From contig CM077116.1 in NCBI GenBank assembly GCA_039619475.1, forward strand, positions 385,850,760 through 385,914,759: a DNA stretch of 64,000 nt. Reading direction: 5' to 3'. Of the stretch, positions 13,021 through 25,769 are shown piece after piece. This stretch comes from Icerya purchasi (lineage: Eukaryota > Arthropoda > Insecta > Hemiptera > Monophlebidae). Numbering within the stretch: the first letter of the stretch is position 1; every line of letters begins with the position of its first letter. Position numbers and translations under genes: made by a program. The notes below the pieces were generated by a model, which ran no database searches, had not been told where the DNA came from, and saw nothing but the letters and a program-made list of their open reading frames with translations.

Positions 13021-14782
13021 TTTTTTTTTTTTTTTTTTTTTTTGGGCTTGTCAACCAGGGACCAATAGGAAGGAATCACTTATATCCTGATACGATCAGA
13101 TATTGTTAGGAGAAAGGAACAAATAATAGGAACAATTTGTGGAGAGGGAAGAGATAGAACATAAGAGGCGCAGTACGGAGTAGGAAGACCAAGTCCCAGC
13201 AAACTAAAGTAGAAAGCCGAGCACTCAGCAGAAAGAGATGAACACTCAAAGAACACATGGTCCGCATCGCAAACATGCTCTTCGTTCGAGTGGAGAGGAC
13301 AATATGGAGAGGAAACCAAGGAAAAACGAAAACGGGAGGAAGGCAGCAGAGAATAGTTAAAGCGCAAGCGAATAACGGAGACAACAATAGAACGACGAAG
13401 TGAAGGAAACAAAGAGAACCACGGATTGGCAGGAAGACTAGGTTGGACAGACAGATAGAAAGAGCGATTGTTAGAGAAAGAGGAAACGTACATATCCGAC
13501 CAAAACCTAAGATGAAAATCTTTGCACGGAGGAAGGATATTGGACGAAGGGACTTTTTTAAAAAAGAAGTGAGAATAGGCAGCAGCCCGAGCCAATGAGT
13601 CCGCCGCTTCATTACCGCAGATGCCCGAATGGCTAGGAACCCACAGCAAATCAATTTGAATAGAATGAAGGGAAGAAAGAGCGTGGATAAGTGAGCGAAT
13701 GCGGAGTATAATGAAATCACAGGAATAATCAGGAAGGGGAGAGCAAATGGCCTGAAGGGCGGTTATGGAGTCCGATATAATCAAGAATTTGGAGGAAATG
13801 TGATTAGAGAAAATGAAAATAATGGAACGTAGGATAGCCATCAATTCGGCTGTGAATATGGAGCAGAAAGAAGGTAAGCAGAAAGATTCTGAAAAGCCAA
13901 AATCTGGGAGGATAAACGAAGCACCGACACCATCCGGTTTCTTCGAGCCATCTGTAAACACAGTTACATGCAAGGGAAAATCAGAATTGATATAACTGCG
14001 GAATTCCTGTATGATTAGGGCCTGCGGAAGAAACTTAGAGAGCGTAGGAACAGTAAACATATTTGGAGGATGGCAGAGATCGGCGAAATTAAAAGTGAAA
14101 TAAGGGTGATTGGCAAAGGACATTATGTAAGGACAAAACGAACTGAGCCGTAGAGAAATGAGAGAAAGAATTGGAATTTTTCTAGGTACGAAACGCCAGT
14201 TCCTAGAAATGGAAAGATAGGAATGGATAAGAGTAGAGGAGGTGAGTGGGAGACGCTTAGTAAGAAAACGATAGCCTAAATAAGATCTTCGGATAAAAAG
14301 GGGTGGTGTGTTAGATTCGGCAAGGACTGCTGGAACTGGAGAGGATTTAAGAGCACCAAGACAGAGACGAAGGCGAGAGTTTTGGATTACATCCAATTTA
14401 GAGAGTCGGGACTTAGAGGCACAACCATAGAGAAATGAACAGTAATCAAATTTTGAGCGGATGATAGATTTATATAGAGAAATAAGGACATAAGGATCAC
14501 CACCCCATTTGGTTGGAGAAAGCTTTCAGCAGGTTTAGTCTTTTGATTGCTGAAGAGGAAAGATACTTGATGTGTTCGGAGAAGGATAACCGACTGTCAA
14601 GGAAAATACCAAGATAACAGAAACAATTAACACGAGAAAGAAGTGTATTTTCTAGGGATAGATAGACAGAAGCAGGATTATAAGGTCGCAGAGTAAATAC
14701 GGCATAACAAGATTTAGTAGGAGAAATAGAAAGGTTAATTGAGGAAAGGGAGTGATCCAACACGGAGAGAGACGAATTAAGT
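13021..14782 (-). pseudogene. 5'-truncated I/R1-group non-LTR retrotransposon: RT C-terminus plus RNase H
   Basis: This is the best copy of the family. The minus strand begins within the RT thumb (SCYAVFTL, CYLGIFLDSRLSFSEHIKYL; 14763-14503). A one-base frameshift near 14503 follows, and then an open frame runs to a stop near 13080. That frame holds TKWGGDPYVLISLYKSIIRS, then RNase H with its acidic residues in VFTDGSKKPDGVGAS, TAELMAI, ISDS and WVPSHSGICGNEAADSLAR. It ends in a C-terminal zinc-knuckle-like motif CDADHVFFEC. The 3' end meets a poly-T of more than 20 bases at 13021-13043. It lacks endonuclease, the RT palm (no ADD motif) and ORF1, so it is immobile. The fold order RT-RNase H-CxxxxHxxxxC fits the I/LOA/R1 group; the exact clade is uncertain. 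Confidence 0.88.
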
Positions 14783-15136
14783 TATCTGTTTTTATTTATT
14801 TATTGCTGGTTTTTTATTTTTATTACTTAAGAAATAATTTATTTCTAACTTACCATTGTTCATTTCTAAACATTTTTTTTTTGTATTTTAGTTTTATTAT
14901 TGTCGTCTTCAAAACTATCGTTGTCCTATGAATTCCATTTATTATCACACGCTAGGAGACTTTTAGCTAACATTTGGCCAGACCCGAAAACACTCCTGCA
15001 TTTAAGTATATAACGTTTCTATTTAAGTAATTTATGCAACTATATTTACCACTCTAAAATTCCAGCGAACGTGTCGGCAGAATTTGCAGTAATTTTAATG
15101 ACGAGGGTAATAATATGTATAAGATACTTCTTTTTA
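14783..15136. other. Unassigned intronic DNA
   Basis: AT-rich; no motif recognised. Confidence 0.4.
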
Positions 15137-15156
15137 TACATATATATACATGTGTG

Positions 15157-15208
<52 letters not shown>
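15137..15208. repeat. (TA)n microsatellite
   Basis: Nearly pure TA run with a short TG interruption on the left. Confidence 0.92.
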
Positions 15209-15212
<4 letters not shown>

Positions 15213-15459
15213 GAGGACGCGATGTTGTCACATCAACGTATTTTTGGATGATTTCGTTTTTTTCAATGAAACTTTCACGTGATTTGAACGGCGCGAATAT
15301 ATCTCGTACATACATATATGCGTATTCTGAAACTGGCGTGTAGAATTTCAAAAAAAAAAAATCTACTTTATTAGATGGATAAATTTCGCTAGTTTACGTA
15401 TTTGTTCGTTTGATTTATTTCTTTCAAACTTTTTCGACCAAATTAGCGGTTGAGGCTGC

Positions 15460-15790
15460 GAGGAGGAAGAGGTCGATAGGGAGCGCATGGAAGGGGATAA
15501 ATAATAATTAGATGGCCGAATGAACGGTGAACAGGTAAAATTATGGATCGAAGCGAGAGCGGCCGGTGGCTTGGTATGGAACGTTAATTTTACGAATATG
15601 CGGAGCGTGGCTGACACGAAAGCCGGTTGTTAATTGCCCGTGGTTTACGGTTTCCATCATCAACAGGTGTGACCGGTCGTGTCCGATGATTGATACTATT
15701 CTCTCTGCAGCTCCCATCGCCGTTCGTTTTAAATTGTAAATTACCGCGTCGAAAACAATCCGATCTAATAATTGAGCTGCAGACACGTGT
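15460..15790. other. Less AT-rich block inside the intron, possible conserved element or exon
   Basis: This ~330-base stretch is visibly richer in G+C than its surroundings. It has CAGCTGCAG and CACGTG-like palindromes (E-box-like ACACGTGT at 15782-15789). On the minus strand 15541-15786 stays open for 81 codons without low complexity. No protein family is recognised and no convincing splice pair is seen. Conserved non-coding DNA is as likely as an exon. Confidence 0.3.
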
Positions 15791-18700
15791 TCTTCTTCTA
15801 CGCGGAAACCGTTAGACGGAAGAAAAAATTAAAAAATTAAAAAACTACATTCGCTAAAAAGGAAAAACTCTCGCCGAGCCACCTTCCCTGTAGTATATAC
15901 CTTGAAGAAAACTAGAAAACATTTTTGCCCGCTGCTTTTTACAATAAATAATTGGCCGGGTACCGAAGAATATTTTTTTTTCCTGTTCAATTGTAAATCT
16001 GTTCAGAAATATCGGAAAGAAAATTAGAAGCGAAATAAAAATCGAGAGTGTTAATTAGTAATATAAAATACGCTATCGTCGTGGTTCATTATGATTGAAA
16101 AAGTAAAGTGAGTACGCGAGCCTTCGATATAAAAGGCGTACGATATTGCGGAATTAGTCTTTTCATAATGTTCTTAAGTAAAATCGAAAAATGTTTTTTC
16201 TAACCTTTAAGGCTGTACCATTTGCCAAACATTACTTCTGCGACATAAGCAATATTTTCGGTTTCGGTACAACTTGCGATAATGACACCTCCGGATAGCG
16301 AATTTTTTCATGAACGTCCGTGGTTTTACACGTACATACAAAAGCAAAAAAAAAAAAATCACACCGTGTGTGACCCTTTTTGTAAGGCGTACAGAGTAAA
16401 TATTTTCACTCCCGAACTATAATCTTCGGGCATATTGCCGCACACGTAAGAAACATATATATGTATGTATTTTCCTCCTGGTTCGTGCAAGTATTGCGTA
16501 AATGTTTAAAAACGGAAAATCACTCTATATCGAACTGTTTTTGTCGTGAATTTGCAATCGTTTAATATACGCCGCGAAAGTTCATACATCATGTAAATAA
16601 TAGCTGCGATGTTTTGATGCTTTTACGGAAATTACAGTATTCCGCGGTGCGCAACAACACGGTGTATTGTTGAACATACGTCCATTGTAGGGTTTTCAGA
16701 CATTTATTATTTACAACTTTAATTTAGATCGCCGTCATTATTAAACTCTGTGTCGAAAGAAGCCATCGACCGACACGCTGATCTTTAATAAATCGTGCAT
16801 TGTTCAAGTAAAACTTTGGAACGTTTTTCATACAAACACCGTTACCGCTAGTTACGGAAGAAATTAATTAAAAGTAAAATCCATTCGTGCTTTTTTACCG
16901 CTCTTTCTCATATAGCTTTATTCTTTATATTTTTCTATTATATCGTACGGTAAAGTTTGAAAAAACGAGTGACCTCGAAATGAGCAATTGTTCTCCGTCA
17001 ACAAATCCTCGTTACGTTTCGTATTATGTACCTATTTCATTGCTATATATATATATATACATAAATTTTAATTAACGCAAAATTTAACATCAACCCCGAT
17101 TCTTTTTCAAGATTTTTAAATCAGAAAAAAGATCGACCAAATCAAGAGTCTATCTAAAATTATCACGATACTATTTGCCTACCGTAAAAATACCCCTCCG
17201 AATTTTGATTATTTCATTGCTGAAATACAATTTCGGAAATCTTGTATATTTTCATTTTCACTGCGCCGAAAGGAACACTCATGTTTTTCTAGTAGGTACG
17301 TTTTTATACCGGTACAGTAAACAAGGATTTTTTCTCTAGGATAATGTTAATCTCACCCACCCTTCGAATAAAAATCCCCCTTTCAGTCGATTAAAAAAAA
17401 AAAAAAAAAAAACTCGGGCTTTAATATAAAATTAAATTACTTTGGCATTATTTTTAGAACGGTAATAAGAATTTTAACGGCTCTTCCGGATTGATTATTA
17501 TTTCGTTAATCTGAACGAGGTTGCCCTAAAAAAAAGGGGGGAGGGGGGGGCTACCGAAGAGGATGCCGTCTGAACTTTTTTGAAATCATAGAAAAAGGGA
17601 AAAGAAGAAAAAAAGAAAAAAGTAATTTTCCCGGAAAAACAAAAAACAATTTGCGGCAACTTGTCCCGGCGTAGTTGTTGCAGTTAATGTGCGAATCGGT
17701 TGTTGTGTAGCGCCGAAAATTCGTTTGTTAAGTTGAAAGTTGCCAAACGATACGTGTCCGGAATAATGGCGGGACGGCGGCACCTCGCAGAACGGCCTTT
17801 TAGAGTATAACATTGTTTTGTCCAGTTGTAGCGGTGCAAAGGTCGTAAACGATCTGCTCGATGTTTTTCCGGTTAAATTACCTTTTAATGTTCGAACATG
17901 TAGCCCGGTTAACCTGCAGTAAAGAGAGCTCTAGTTGTTGCGGCTCGACAATAAAGCGCGCCCACGATAAACGTTCTACGATTCGCGAATTCACACTTTC
18001 AACTTTACGAGCTTTCCAACGCCCCTAAGACTTTCGCAACAGCTTGATTTAATTACGAAGTATGAACAGACAGATACACACACACCTGTAGTACCGTTCG
18101 AGCTGCCATTGCATTGCGCCGATTTTATTGGCTTCTTTCGGCGAGCCTAATTTTACATGCGCAGGACATTTCTCAATTGCACGCCAATAGCTGATGATAC
18201 ATTTATAATGGTAGACTGCGGTGACGTTTGTTCGGCATGTTTCGAATTTTAACGGGATATTACACGGCCAAAGAGAAAAAAAGAAACGAACATGTTTACG
18301 TAGGTAACGTTTACAATGTAATATGTATATTTGACGTTCGCTGAGCCAAGGTGCGGAAATATGAGTTTTGAGTCGAACGCAAGTAGTTTTATTTAATGTG
18401 TCTTAAAACGTACAAAACTAACTAAAGAAAATTGGAAAAAAATGTAAAAACATAAAAAAATTTTTAAAAAATCGTATAATTATTTATCTTTTTTTTTGGG
18501 CTTTTTTTTAATGATTTTTTACTCGCTTCGAGTATTTTTTGAGCATTGGCTTTTTTTATTTTTCGGAACTTTGGTTTTTTTCTTTGTTGCAACTTGGGTT
18601 TGGTTTCTTTTTTTCGCTTTTTTTTTTGTAGTTTCAGTTTTCTTCTTTCTCTTTCCTGTCAACTACAGACTGCTCTGCAGTACATTCGCTGCGTTCGAAT

Positions 18701-19780
18701 GTTTTTTCGATTTAGGTTGGTCACCTTTAGGGGCTACGAAATTACACGTTTTGTTTTTTGATCGGTATATAAAGAAACAGTATTATCGTACAGATCTTCA
18801 GCCAACACGTTGTATACAGAAGTACAATATACTTCGCGCAAACTTTAAAGGCGTGTTTCTCAAAAATTAGTTTTCGCATCACAGGTCCCTTTTATCGGTG
18901 AACATCACATAGATGTTTTTCTTTTTATTTATTTGTTCGTACCGATAAAAACCGTAAACAATGCTCGTGACCTAAAACATTTGTTCGTTTATTGCTACCC
19001 TGCGAATAAATTGTAATAACCTAGAGCGACTAACCCCGCACTAGGTCAACGATGTTAGTTGCTTATATAGAGCAGAAAAGCCATCACGGCTACCGATACA
19101 GTTACAGTCCGTGAAACGTTTCCAACATCTATTTCGGAAGATTCAGGAATATTATTGACTACAGAGTGATTATCTCAACGTGTAAGACGTATATTAGAGT
19201 AAGAAAAACATGTTAAACTGCGCTATCCGAGATTAATGGTTGCGGTTATTATTTACATTTTAACTTGGTGATAATGTTTTCCCGTGCAATCAAAAATAAC
19301 GAATTTTACGCATAATGATTTCCGATTTTTCCGGTTAGATTCGATGCTCCTTCCTGGCGGCTTAGTTTAGAACGTGCATGAAGTCTGCTTTACAGCCATC
19401 TCCTCTCCCACCTCGCTCGCATATTAATCTCGTTTTTAATAAACTCTATTATGTTTTCGCTAAAAGTTTATTTCCCCTGTTCAGTTTTCCGTTCTTTCGA
19501 GCATATTAATAACATAATTTTTAAACTTTACAGCCTAAAACAGGAAAATAGTTGACGACGAAGATTTTTAAAAATAAATAATGGCTTAGAACAAAAATGG
19601 AAGAGAAAAAAAAACCGGAGTACTCAAAACGGAATGTTAAGGTTTATTTTAAATATTTGACGTAAAAATGGCATTAGAAACACGCTTATCAATGGTAAAT
19701 TAAAACATACAGTATAATAAATTTAGTTAACGAATGCAAAGGAAAAAGTGGGATCGGGCTAGAACAATGAAAAAACTAGT
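15791..19780. other. Intronic DNA without recognisable genes
   Basis: Contains homopolymer runs (17394-17412 A-run; 18490-18660 T-rich) and short TA tracts (17044-17060). The 124-codon frame at 18496-18870 is T-rich low complexity and not supported as coding. Confidence 0.45.
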
Positions 19781-19784
19781 ATAA

Positions 19785-20080
19785 CGGATAAAAGAAGAAG
19801 AAGTAGACAATTTTTGAGGTAGTGAAATAAGAAAGTTCTTACATACAGGAATGAGCGGATTATCTAGGACTGCTGAGAATGGGCAAGGTTGACTGAGACA
19901 CAAGTCTTTAGCCTTTTAGTTTAGTTTTAGGTAATTATTTGTTTAAAGTAATTTTTAAGGCAATGTATGATGTTATACTCGGCCGGTGTGCATGAAAGTG
20001 TGGATGAGTAATCGTTAAGTACTCGCACCTTAAATTTGATATTAGGGCTAATAATAATGAAATCAAATCAAATTAAATAG

Positions 20081-20090
<10 letters not shown>
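19785..20090 (+). pseudogene. 3' end of an RTE-type non-LTR element with (TAA/TTA)n tail
   Basis: The region from GAATGGGCAAGGTTGA at 19886 to about 20070 matches, in inverted orientation, the better copy at 36841-37060. That copy encodes the RTE C-terminal motif QDRREWARLREAF. Shared 3' UTR landmarks are TTTTAGGTAATTA, AAGTAATTTTTAAGG and ATGTATGATGTTATACTCGG. The copy ends in a trinucleotide tail that runs into the minisatellite at 20085. The coding part is decayed. Confidence 0.7.
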
Positions 20091-20136
<46 letters not shown>

Positions 20137-20525
20137 TAAAAAAATATATTCTTTGATTCTTGATTCTTTGATTATTATTATTATTATTTAAAAAAATATA
20201 TTCTTTGATTCTTGATTCTTTGATTATTATTATTATTATTATTATTATTATTTAAAAAAATATATTCTTTGATTCTTGATTCTTTGATTATTATTATTAT
20301 TATTTAAAAAAATATATTCTTTGATTCTTGATTCTTTGATTATTATTATTATTATTTAAAAAAATATATTCTTTGATTCTTGATTCTTTGATTATTATTA
20401 TTATTATTTAAAAATATATATTCTTTGATTCTTGATTCTTTGATTATTATTATTATTATTTAAAAAAATATATTCTTTGATTCTTGATTCTTTGATTATT
20501 ATTATTATTATTATTATTATTACGA
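20085..20525. repeat. Minisatellite, ~53-bp unit with embedded (ATT)n
   Basis: Seven tandem copies of a unit made of a variable (TTA)n run, TTTAAAAAAATATATTC and TTTGATTCTTGATTCTTTGA. Unit length varies mainly through the trinucleotide run. It sits exactly between two retroelement 3' ends that face each other, the + strand RTE end at 19785-20090 and the minus-strand RT element ending near 20535. Confidence 0.92.
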
Positions 20526-20529
20526 TTAA

Positions 20530-22100
20530 TAAAGATTTGATTTGATTATTACGTAAATTCCATCTATGCGCAAATGATGCACGAGCGATAGATTAATAAT
20601 TTGAAAAAATAAATTTTATGAAATATTTAAATCTTTGCTCCATATATCCACAGGAAACGGATAAGGAACCAAGAAATTATTGACAGAGTAATGAAATTAT
20701 AAACCAACCTACCAGTCTGATACCTTTAATCTTAAATCAAGCAAGTCCAATTTCACAATCTAAATAAATTTGCTCTAGCGTTACAGTTACTCAAAATTAA
20801 TGTCCAAAAGAGTGTGCAATCACTACAGGGAATGGTATAATTAAGAAGGAAGTCTTTGTAATTGGAACTTAGCTGAAAAGATTTTTTAAATGTTTGTGGC
20901 ATCGTTTGTAATTTAATATGTGATACCTTGTTTCAGGTAAAAGTGAATTGAAAATAGTAGCATCTGAATAGCTCACTTGCAATCTTGTGTGATATTTAAA
21001 GGATTTTGAAACCGAGGCAGAAATTAGAAAATCTAATAATACCCTCCAATAAAGAAATTTGAAATTTGTGTTTATTATTAATTACAAAAAATACATCAAA
21101 TTTGTTTTTCTCAGGATTACAAACTTCATAATGTCATAATCTATTTCACCGTTATCCCGAAACTGTATCATTTTAAGTACTCCATTTTGCAGGAATTTTA
21201 TAGGTCGGATATGATAACCTGCTGCATTACCTCAAAATTTTATGCCGTAAGAAAGAATAGGTTGATAAAGTGCGCAAGGTATAACCGCCGTAGATGCTGT
21301 GGAGAAAAATATTGTTGTAGGTAATAGAACAAGTGTGATTTAATCTTCTCACAGTTTACTAGATAAGTTAGATGTTTAGTCCACATCAACTTATGATCAG
21401 TCAATATTTCTAAATATTTTGGTTCATGAACTCTTTTAACCATTTTATTGTCTGATAAATTTACAAGAAATATTGTTATACTTTTCAGTTTGCTGAAAAC
21501 TATATATTATGCATTTCGTCTTATTTACATTTAGTATTAATTTATTTTTAACCATCCATTCTATAATTAGATCAATCCTATTTCCAGCTAATTTTAATAA
21601 AGTAGTTGGGTACCTAGAGTTTACTAACAAAACCGTATCATCTGCATAAGTAATTAACTTCCCCAGCACCTTCAAGTTACAAAGGTCATTTTAATGTAAA
21701 CTAGGAATAATACCGGACCCAAAATACTTCCTTGAGGAACACCAGAATGTTGCACAATTTCATTACTGAAAGTATTATTTATTTTTGTGACATATCTCCC
21801 GTTGAGCAAGTAAGTTTTCAACCAACTATTATACATTCTACCTCTGAATCCTGCAGATTTACGAGACAAAATTTTATGGTGACCAGTGTCAAAGGATTTT
21901 TCGATATCAAAATAGACGGCAATAACAGATCTTCCCTCCTCCAAGTTCTCCGATATATAAGAAATATGATTAAAGAAGGCATCATCATTACATCGACCGG
22001 CCGAAAATCCGAATTGGTTATTACTAAAAAAGTGATTTCTACTTAAAAAACTCAACATTTTAGCTTTAAAATACTTTTCAAATATTTTACTACTACTACT
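20530..22100 (-). pseudogene. Jockey/CR1-like non-LTR retrotransposon remnant (reverse transcriptase)
   Basis: Minus-strand frames give consecutive RT blocks: NNQFGFSAGRCNDDAFF, then VYFDIEKSFDT (first catalytic Asp), then HSGVPQGSILGPVLFLVYI (22058-21672). After a frameshift come ITYADDTVLL with the paired Asp and LILNVNKTKCIIYS (21675-21445). Next is a thumb segment with KYLEILTDHKLMWTKHLTYL (21443-21240). Sequence 3' of this is decayed and ends near 20530 in AATCAAATC then (TAA)n. The copy is truncated at the 5' side close to a (CTA)n/(TAA)n tract at 22086-22132. No endonuclease is present. Confidence 0.85.
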
Positions 22101-22132
22101 ACTACTACTACAAATAATAATAATAATAATAT

Positions 22133-23503
22133 TTCCAGTATAAGAAACATTGAAACTTTCGTTGCAGAAATCTTTAGTAATTTCTCAGCAATATAACTTT
22201 CCAAATTGTTCTAATGAAATCTATTTGCTTTTTATGGAACATTACGCGGTTAATGAATTATGTGATATTTTAAAAAGGAATTAATAAATATTATAATGAA
22301 GAATTATTCATAACGGTAACGTACCCGCTTAATTCGCTTACGATTATTTAGTAATTCAGCGCTGAAGTTGTTTCCGGCCGACTTCACCTTCTTCGCCGAA
22401 ATAGTTCCATTTCGCGCGTATTTTCATTGCTGCAATCAGCCGTTTTTTTATTCCTTCTTCGCCATTTTACCGATATCATTTGGTAATCTGTTTACCGGCC
22501 GCTTGCTTGGGCTATAATAAACGTGTAAATTAGACGTATTTTTCTTTTTGCTTCTAATCGACAAATTTTAGCATACATTTCCTTCTCCGTCTGATGCTAA
22601 ACGATCCTCATGTGTAAGATTTTCTCTCAATGTCTTTCTTTAGCAAGCTTTTCACGTTATAAACGGCCCTTAATTTTTAATGAAAGTTACTCGTAACCTA
22701 TGTCTGCCACGATCTGACGAAATTTTCCCTTACTCTTCATAGTAAATAAGTTTCTCTGCCATTCGCCATTTTCCCTCCTTTCTCGTCATTTTCACCGTTT
22801 CTTACTATTGATTTAATGAATTAACAAACTAAGACATGGGGCTTTTTTGTTTTTTTATTTTTTATTTTTTTTACTCGGGTCAGATATTAATTTGTCGGTA
22901 CTAATTATAGGCGTATTTATTTTATACGGATTGTAATTTTTTCTAAGAATTTCTAATATCCCAACTTAAATTAATGCGCAGTGCATGCCGATGTATGCGA
23001 GACAGCCTACAGCAACTATTATAGAATTTTCGCGAAATCACTGAAATATTTTCTCGATACAGTTTCATCAGTACTAACCAACACTGAGACTACGACGTAA
23101 AAGGATTATTTATTTTAGATTATATCTGTGTACTTTGAAAAGCAACTTTGGATAGCACATTTTAACTCTAGTATTAGTAACTGTCGTAGCAGTCTGAAAA
23201 TCGTGTTACATTGAGTTGCAAATTTAGTGAATTAAAAGAAAGAAAGAAAAAAAGACAAAATTATACTTAACAAACACGTGAACAATTAACCTTTTTTTTT
23301 TTTTTTATTTTATCGTCGGTTTATTGATACTCTCCTTTGTTTCGTCGGCGAATTTAATTTAGTAAACATAATAAACGAAATTTTGAACGAGCAATCCTGA
23401 TGAATAATAACGGTGAAAAGAGTTTCTCTTTATTTAGAAAAAAAAAAAAATCCAAAATAATGATAATAAATTTTTGGTAAATTTTTTCAATCGACGCAAT
23501 AGT

Positions 23504-23538
<35 letters not shown>

Positions 23539-23869
23539 AGCAATTTTTCCCGTTGATGATAACAGCGTAACGAAAAATAAAATGCCGTATAAAAAGAAGT
23601 TATCAGACTAGGCGCAATAATAATGAAAATTGTTCCGGCCGAGTGATTATAGTCATATAATACGTCTCGTTAAATGTACGAAATGAAGTCTGGCTCGGCG
23701 TTCTGGCGAAAACTAATTTTCGTTATTGAATGTAGACAGAACGTTTTAAAGGGCAAATAAAAATCATTTATTATTCATTCGTTTTAAATTTAATAGAAAA
23801 AGCGGCAGATTTTCATTCACGGCGGGGGTCTACTCGACGATAAGTAGCCCATTTTGTTTTTCTTTCGAC
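22133..23869. other. Intronic DNA without recognisable genes
   Basis: AT-rich with poly-A runs (for example 23508-23536). No coding motif seen. Confidence 0.45.
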
Positions 23870-24300
23870 TTTTTTCGGCTTTTGAAATCAAATTTGTATT
23901 CAGTCGTGCGCTGTCGACTGCTTTCTATTAACTTAACGACTTGGACTGTACGCGCGGGCTGCGAATATTACACATTCAGATGATAGGCAAATGAATGTAG
24001 TCCGCCACAGGGCCTACTTTCATATCGCCTTGTCCCTCTGCCTACTATCCAAATAAGTCGTGCGTATGGCCAGTGTCTCCCCGCCACTTAAGGGGCGAGA
24101 GGGAATTATAAAAATGTGCGCATTTCAGTGTAGGGCGAAATATGTTCGCAGATATCTCACCTTCGGCTGTGTTCCTTAAGTCGCTTCGACGCGCGCGCCG
24201 GCGTTGAGGCTATTAATCTTATTAGATGTTTAAAACGTCACAACTAGCTGATTGATTGATCAGATGATTGACTAGCGCATTTCCTCCCCCTTTTATGCTG
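23870..24300. other. GC- and CpG-richer block in the intron, possible regulatory or exon sequence
   Basis: It stands out from its surroundings by clustered CpG (for example CGACGCGCGCGCCGGCG at 24187-24203), a GGGGCGAGAGGG stretch and few homopolymers. I find no long frame with a family motif, so a conserved enhancer, alternative promoter or first exon are all possible. Confidence 0.3.
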
Positions 24301-25734
24301 AGTTCTATTTTCGTTCGGCGACCGCCAAATGAAAAATAAGATTACTACACCGCCGCGACACCCGCTGCCAGGCCGATGCCAAAACCCGGTGTCTCCGTTT
24401 AAAACGAAAAAAAAAAAAAAAAAGAAAGAAAGAAAGCCAATTTTTTAGCCGATAATTGCTTTTCATCTCGCAACTTCCGTATCTTCGTCCTATTTGATTT
24501 TTTTTTTTTTTTTTTTTTGTTTTTTGCCCTTTACACTTTGGAACAGAAAGGCCCCACAAAAATCCCGTTTAGTCTGGTTACAATTTTTCCGCTGCGACCG
24601 GTGTTCGTTTTTGGTTATTATGTAATTATTAACAATTATTGTTTTTTTCACTTTTTTTTTTTTTTATCGTGTACCATCGACTTTTGTAACAGCTGTGACC
24701 GATAGTGTGCAAAGAAAAATGGGTGACATTATTACGTTCAAAACTTTACGCTTTTGGAAAAACAAAGCTCCAGAAGCGGCGGTGTCTTTTTTTAACTGAA
24801 AGATCAAAGTTTTATATATTCTTTTTTTTCCCTGCATCGGGCTCGTCAAAACTTCAAACCTTCGCTCGAAAGTGAATTAAAGGCAATGCTGCCGTTTTTT
24901 TTTCTTTGTTGCCTTAAGTTTTTAAATAATCTCATTGTGCCGCGTCACTGGAGACCGTTGGTTTAGAATGGCTCTTTTTTTATGTAGTTTTCTTTAAAAC
25001 TTGACGTGTTTCATTTTTTTTTTAAAGACGATGTATGATATGAAATTTTACTCATAGGCCGCGCGACAATATTCTACCGTTGAAAACCTGCTTTGTCATT
25101 ACGTATATATATTTATTGTAAGGATAAAGATTAACGGTACGGCGGTGATAAAATGAAAAACCCGCGGATTTGGTTTTTCTGACAACACTATTTTCTTATG
25201 GAACTATAGTGTGAGGCAATGAAAAAATAAAAAAAATAATTTAAAAAAAATAATAAAAAAAAAGATTTGCAAATATAATACGTAGTTCCGTTTAATATTG
25301 CGAAAGGTACATATTTTGTAGTTTGGGCAGAGGTCAAAACTGGTAGCTACTATTTTAGGGTACATACAATTAATTGGCTAACTAGTAAAACTCGAGCGAT
25401 ACCGGCTAATTGCTAATAGCCGTCTCCACCAAGATAGCCAACGTATCTTATAAAAGTGAATAATTTCGACACCAGTACGTTTGTCAACTTTTTCTCTGCC
25501 CCCCCACCCCCACGTCCGTCATTGGTTAGGCAACGTAAACTTTTACTTATTAAAAACTCCTTAATAAATACCAAAAACTAGTGTCTCGAATTTTATTAAA
25601 ACACGAATTATTATATTCGCTTTTACGAAAAAATATTAAATTATTAACCGTATCGCTACTACGACTATTTTATTTACGTTATTGAGAATGTTAATCGTTT
25701 TTGTAAGAGAACATTTGTAAATTTAATTTATCGA
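24301..25734. other. Intronic DNA without recognisable genes
   Basis: Poly-A/poly-T rich. At 24939-24960 it holds an inverted match to the short GGTCTCCAGTGACG motif discussed under 39044-39116. Confidence 0.4.
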
Positions 25735-25769
25735 TGAGAAATTAAATGACTCTTTAGCTCGCTCAGCCG
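25735..25769 (+). pseudogene. RNase H non-LTR element, part 1 (left of the inserted DNA transposon)
   Basis: The last frame before the insertion reads NDSLARSA, which is the RNase H box ADSLARAAA of the 13-14.5 kb copy. It breaks off at the 9-base sequence GCTCAGCCG, which recurs at 27197. Upstream a stop appears within a few codons, so the copy is 5'-truncated here. Confidence 0.8.

Noticed and set aside
18496..18870. 124-codon Phe-rich frame
   Set aside because: It comes from T-homopolymer-rich DNA and shows no domain or conserved motif.
20085..20525. Telomeric or centromeric satellite
   Set aside because: Only seven units, embedded between retroelement tails; no telomere-type motif.
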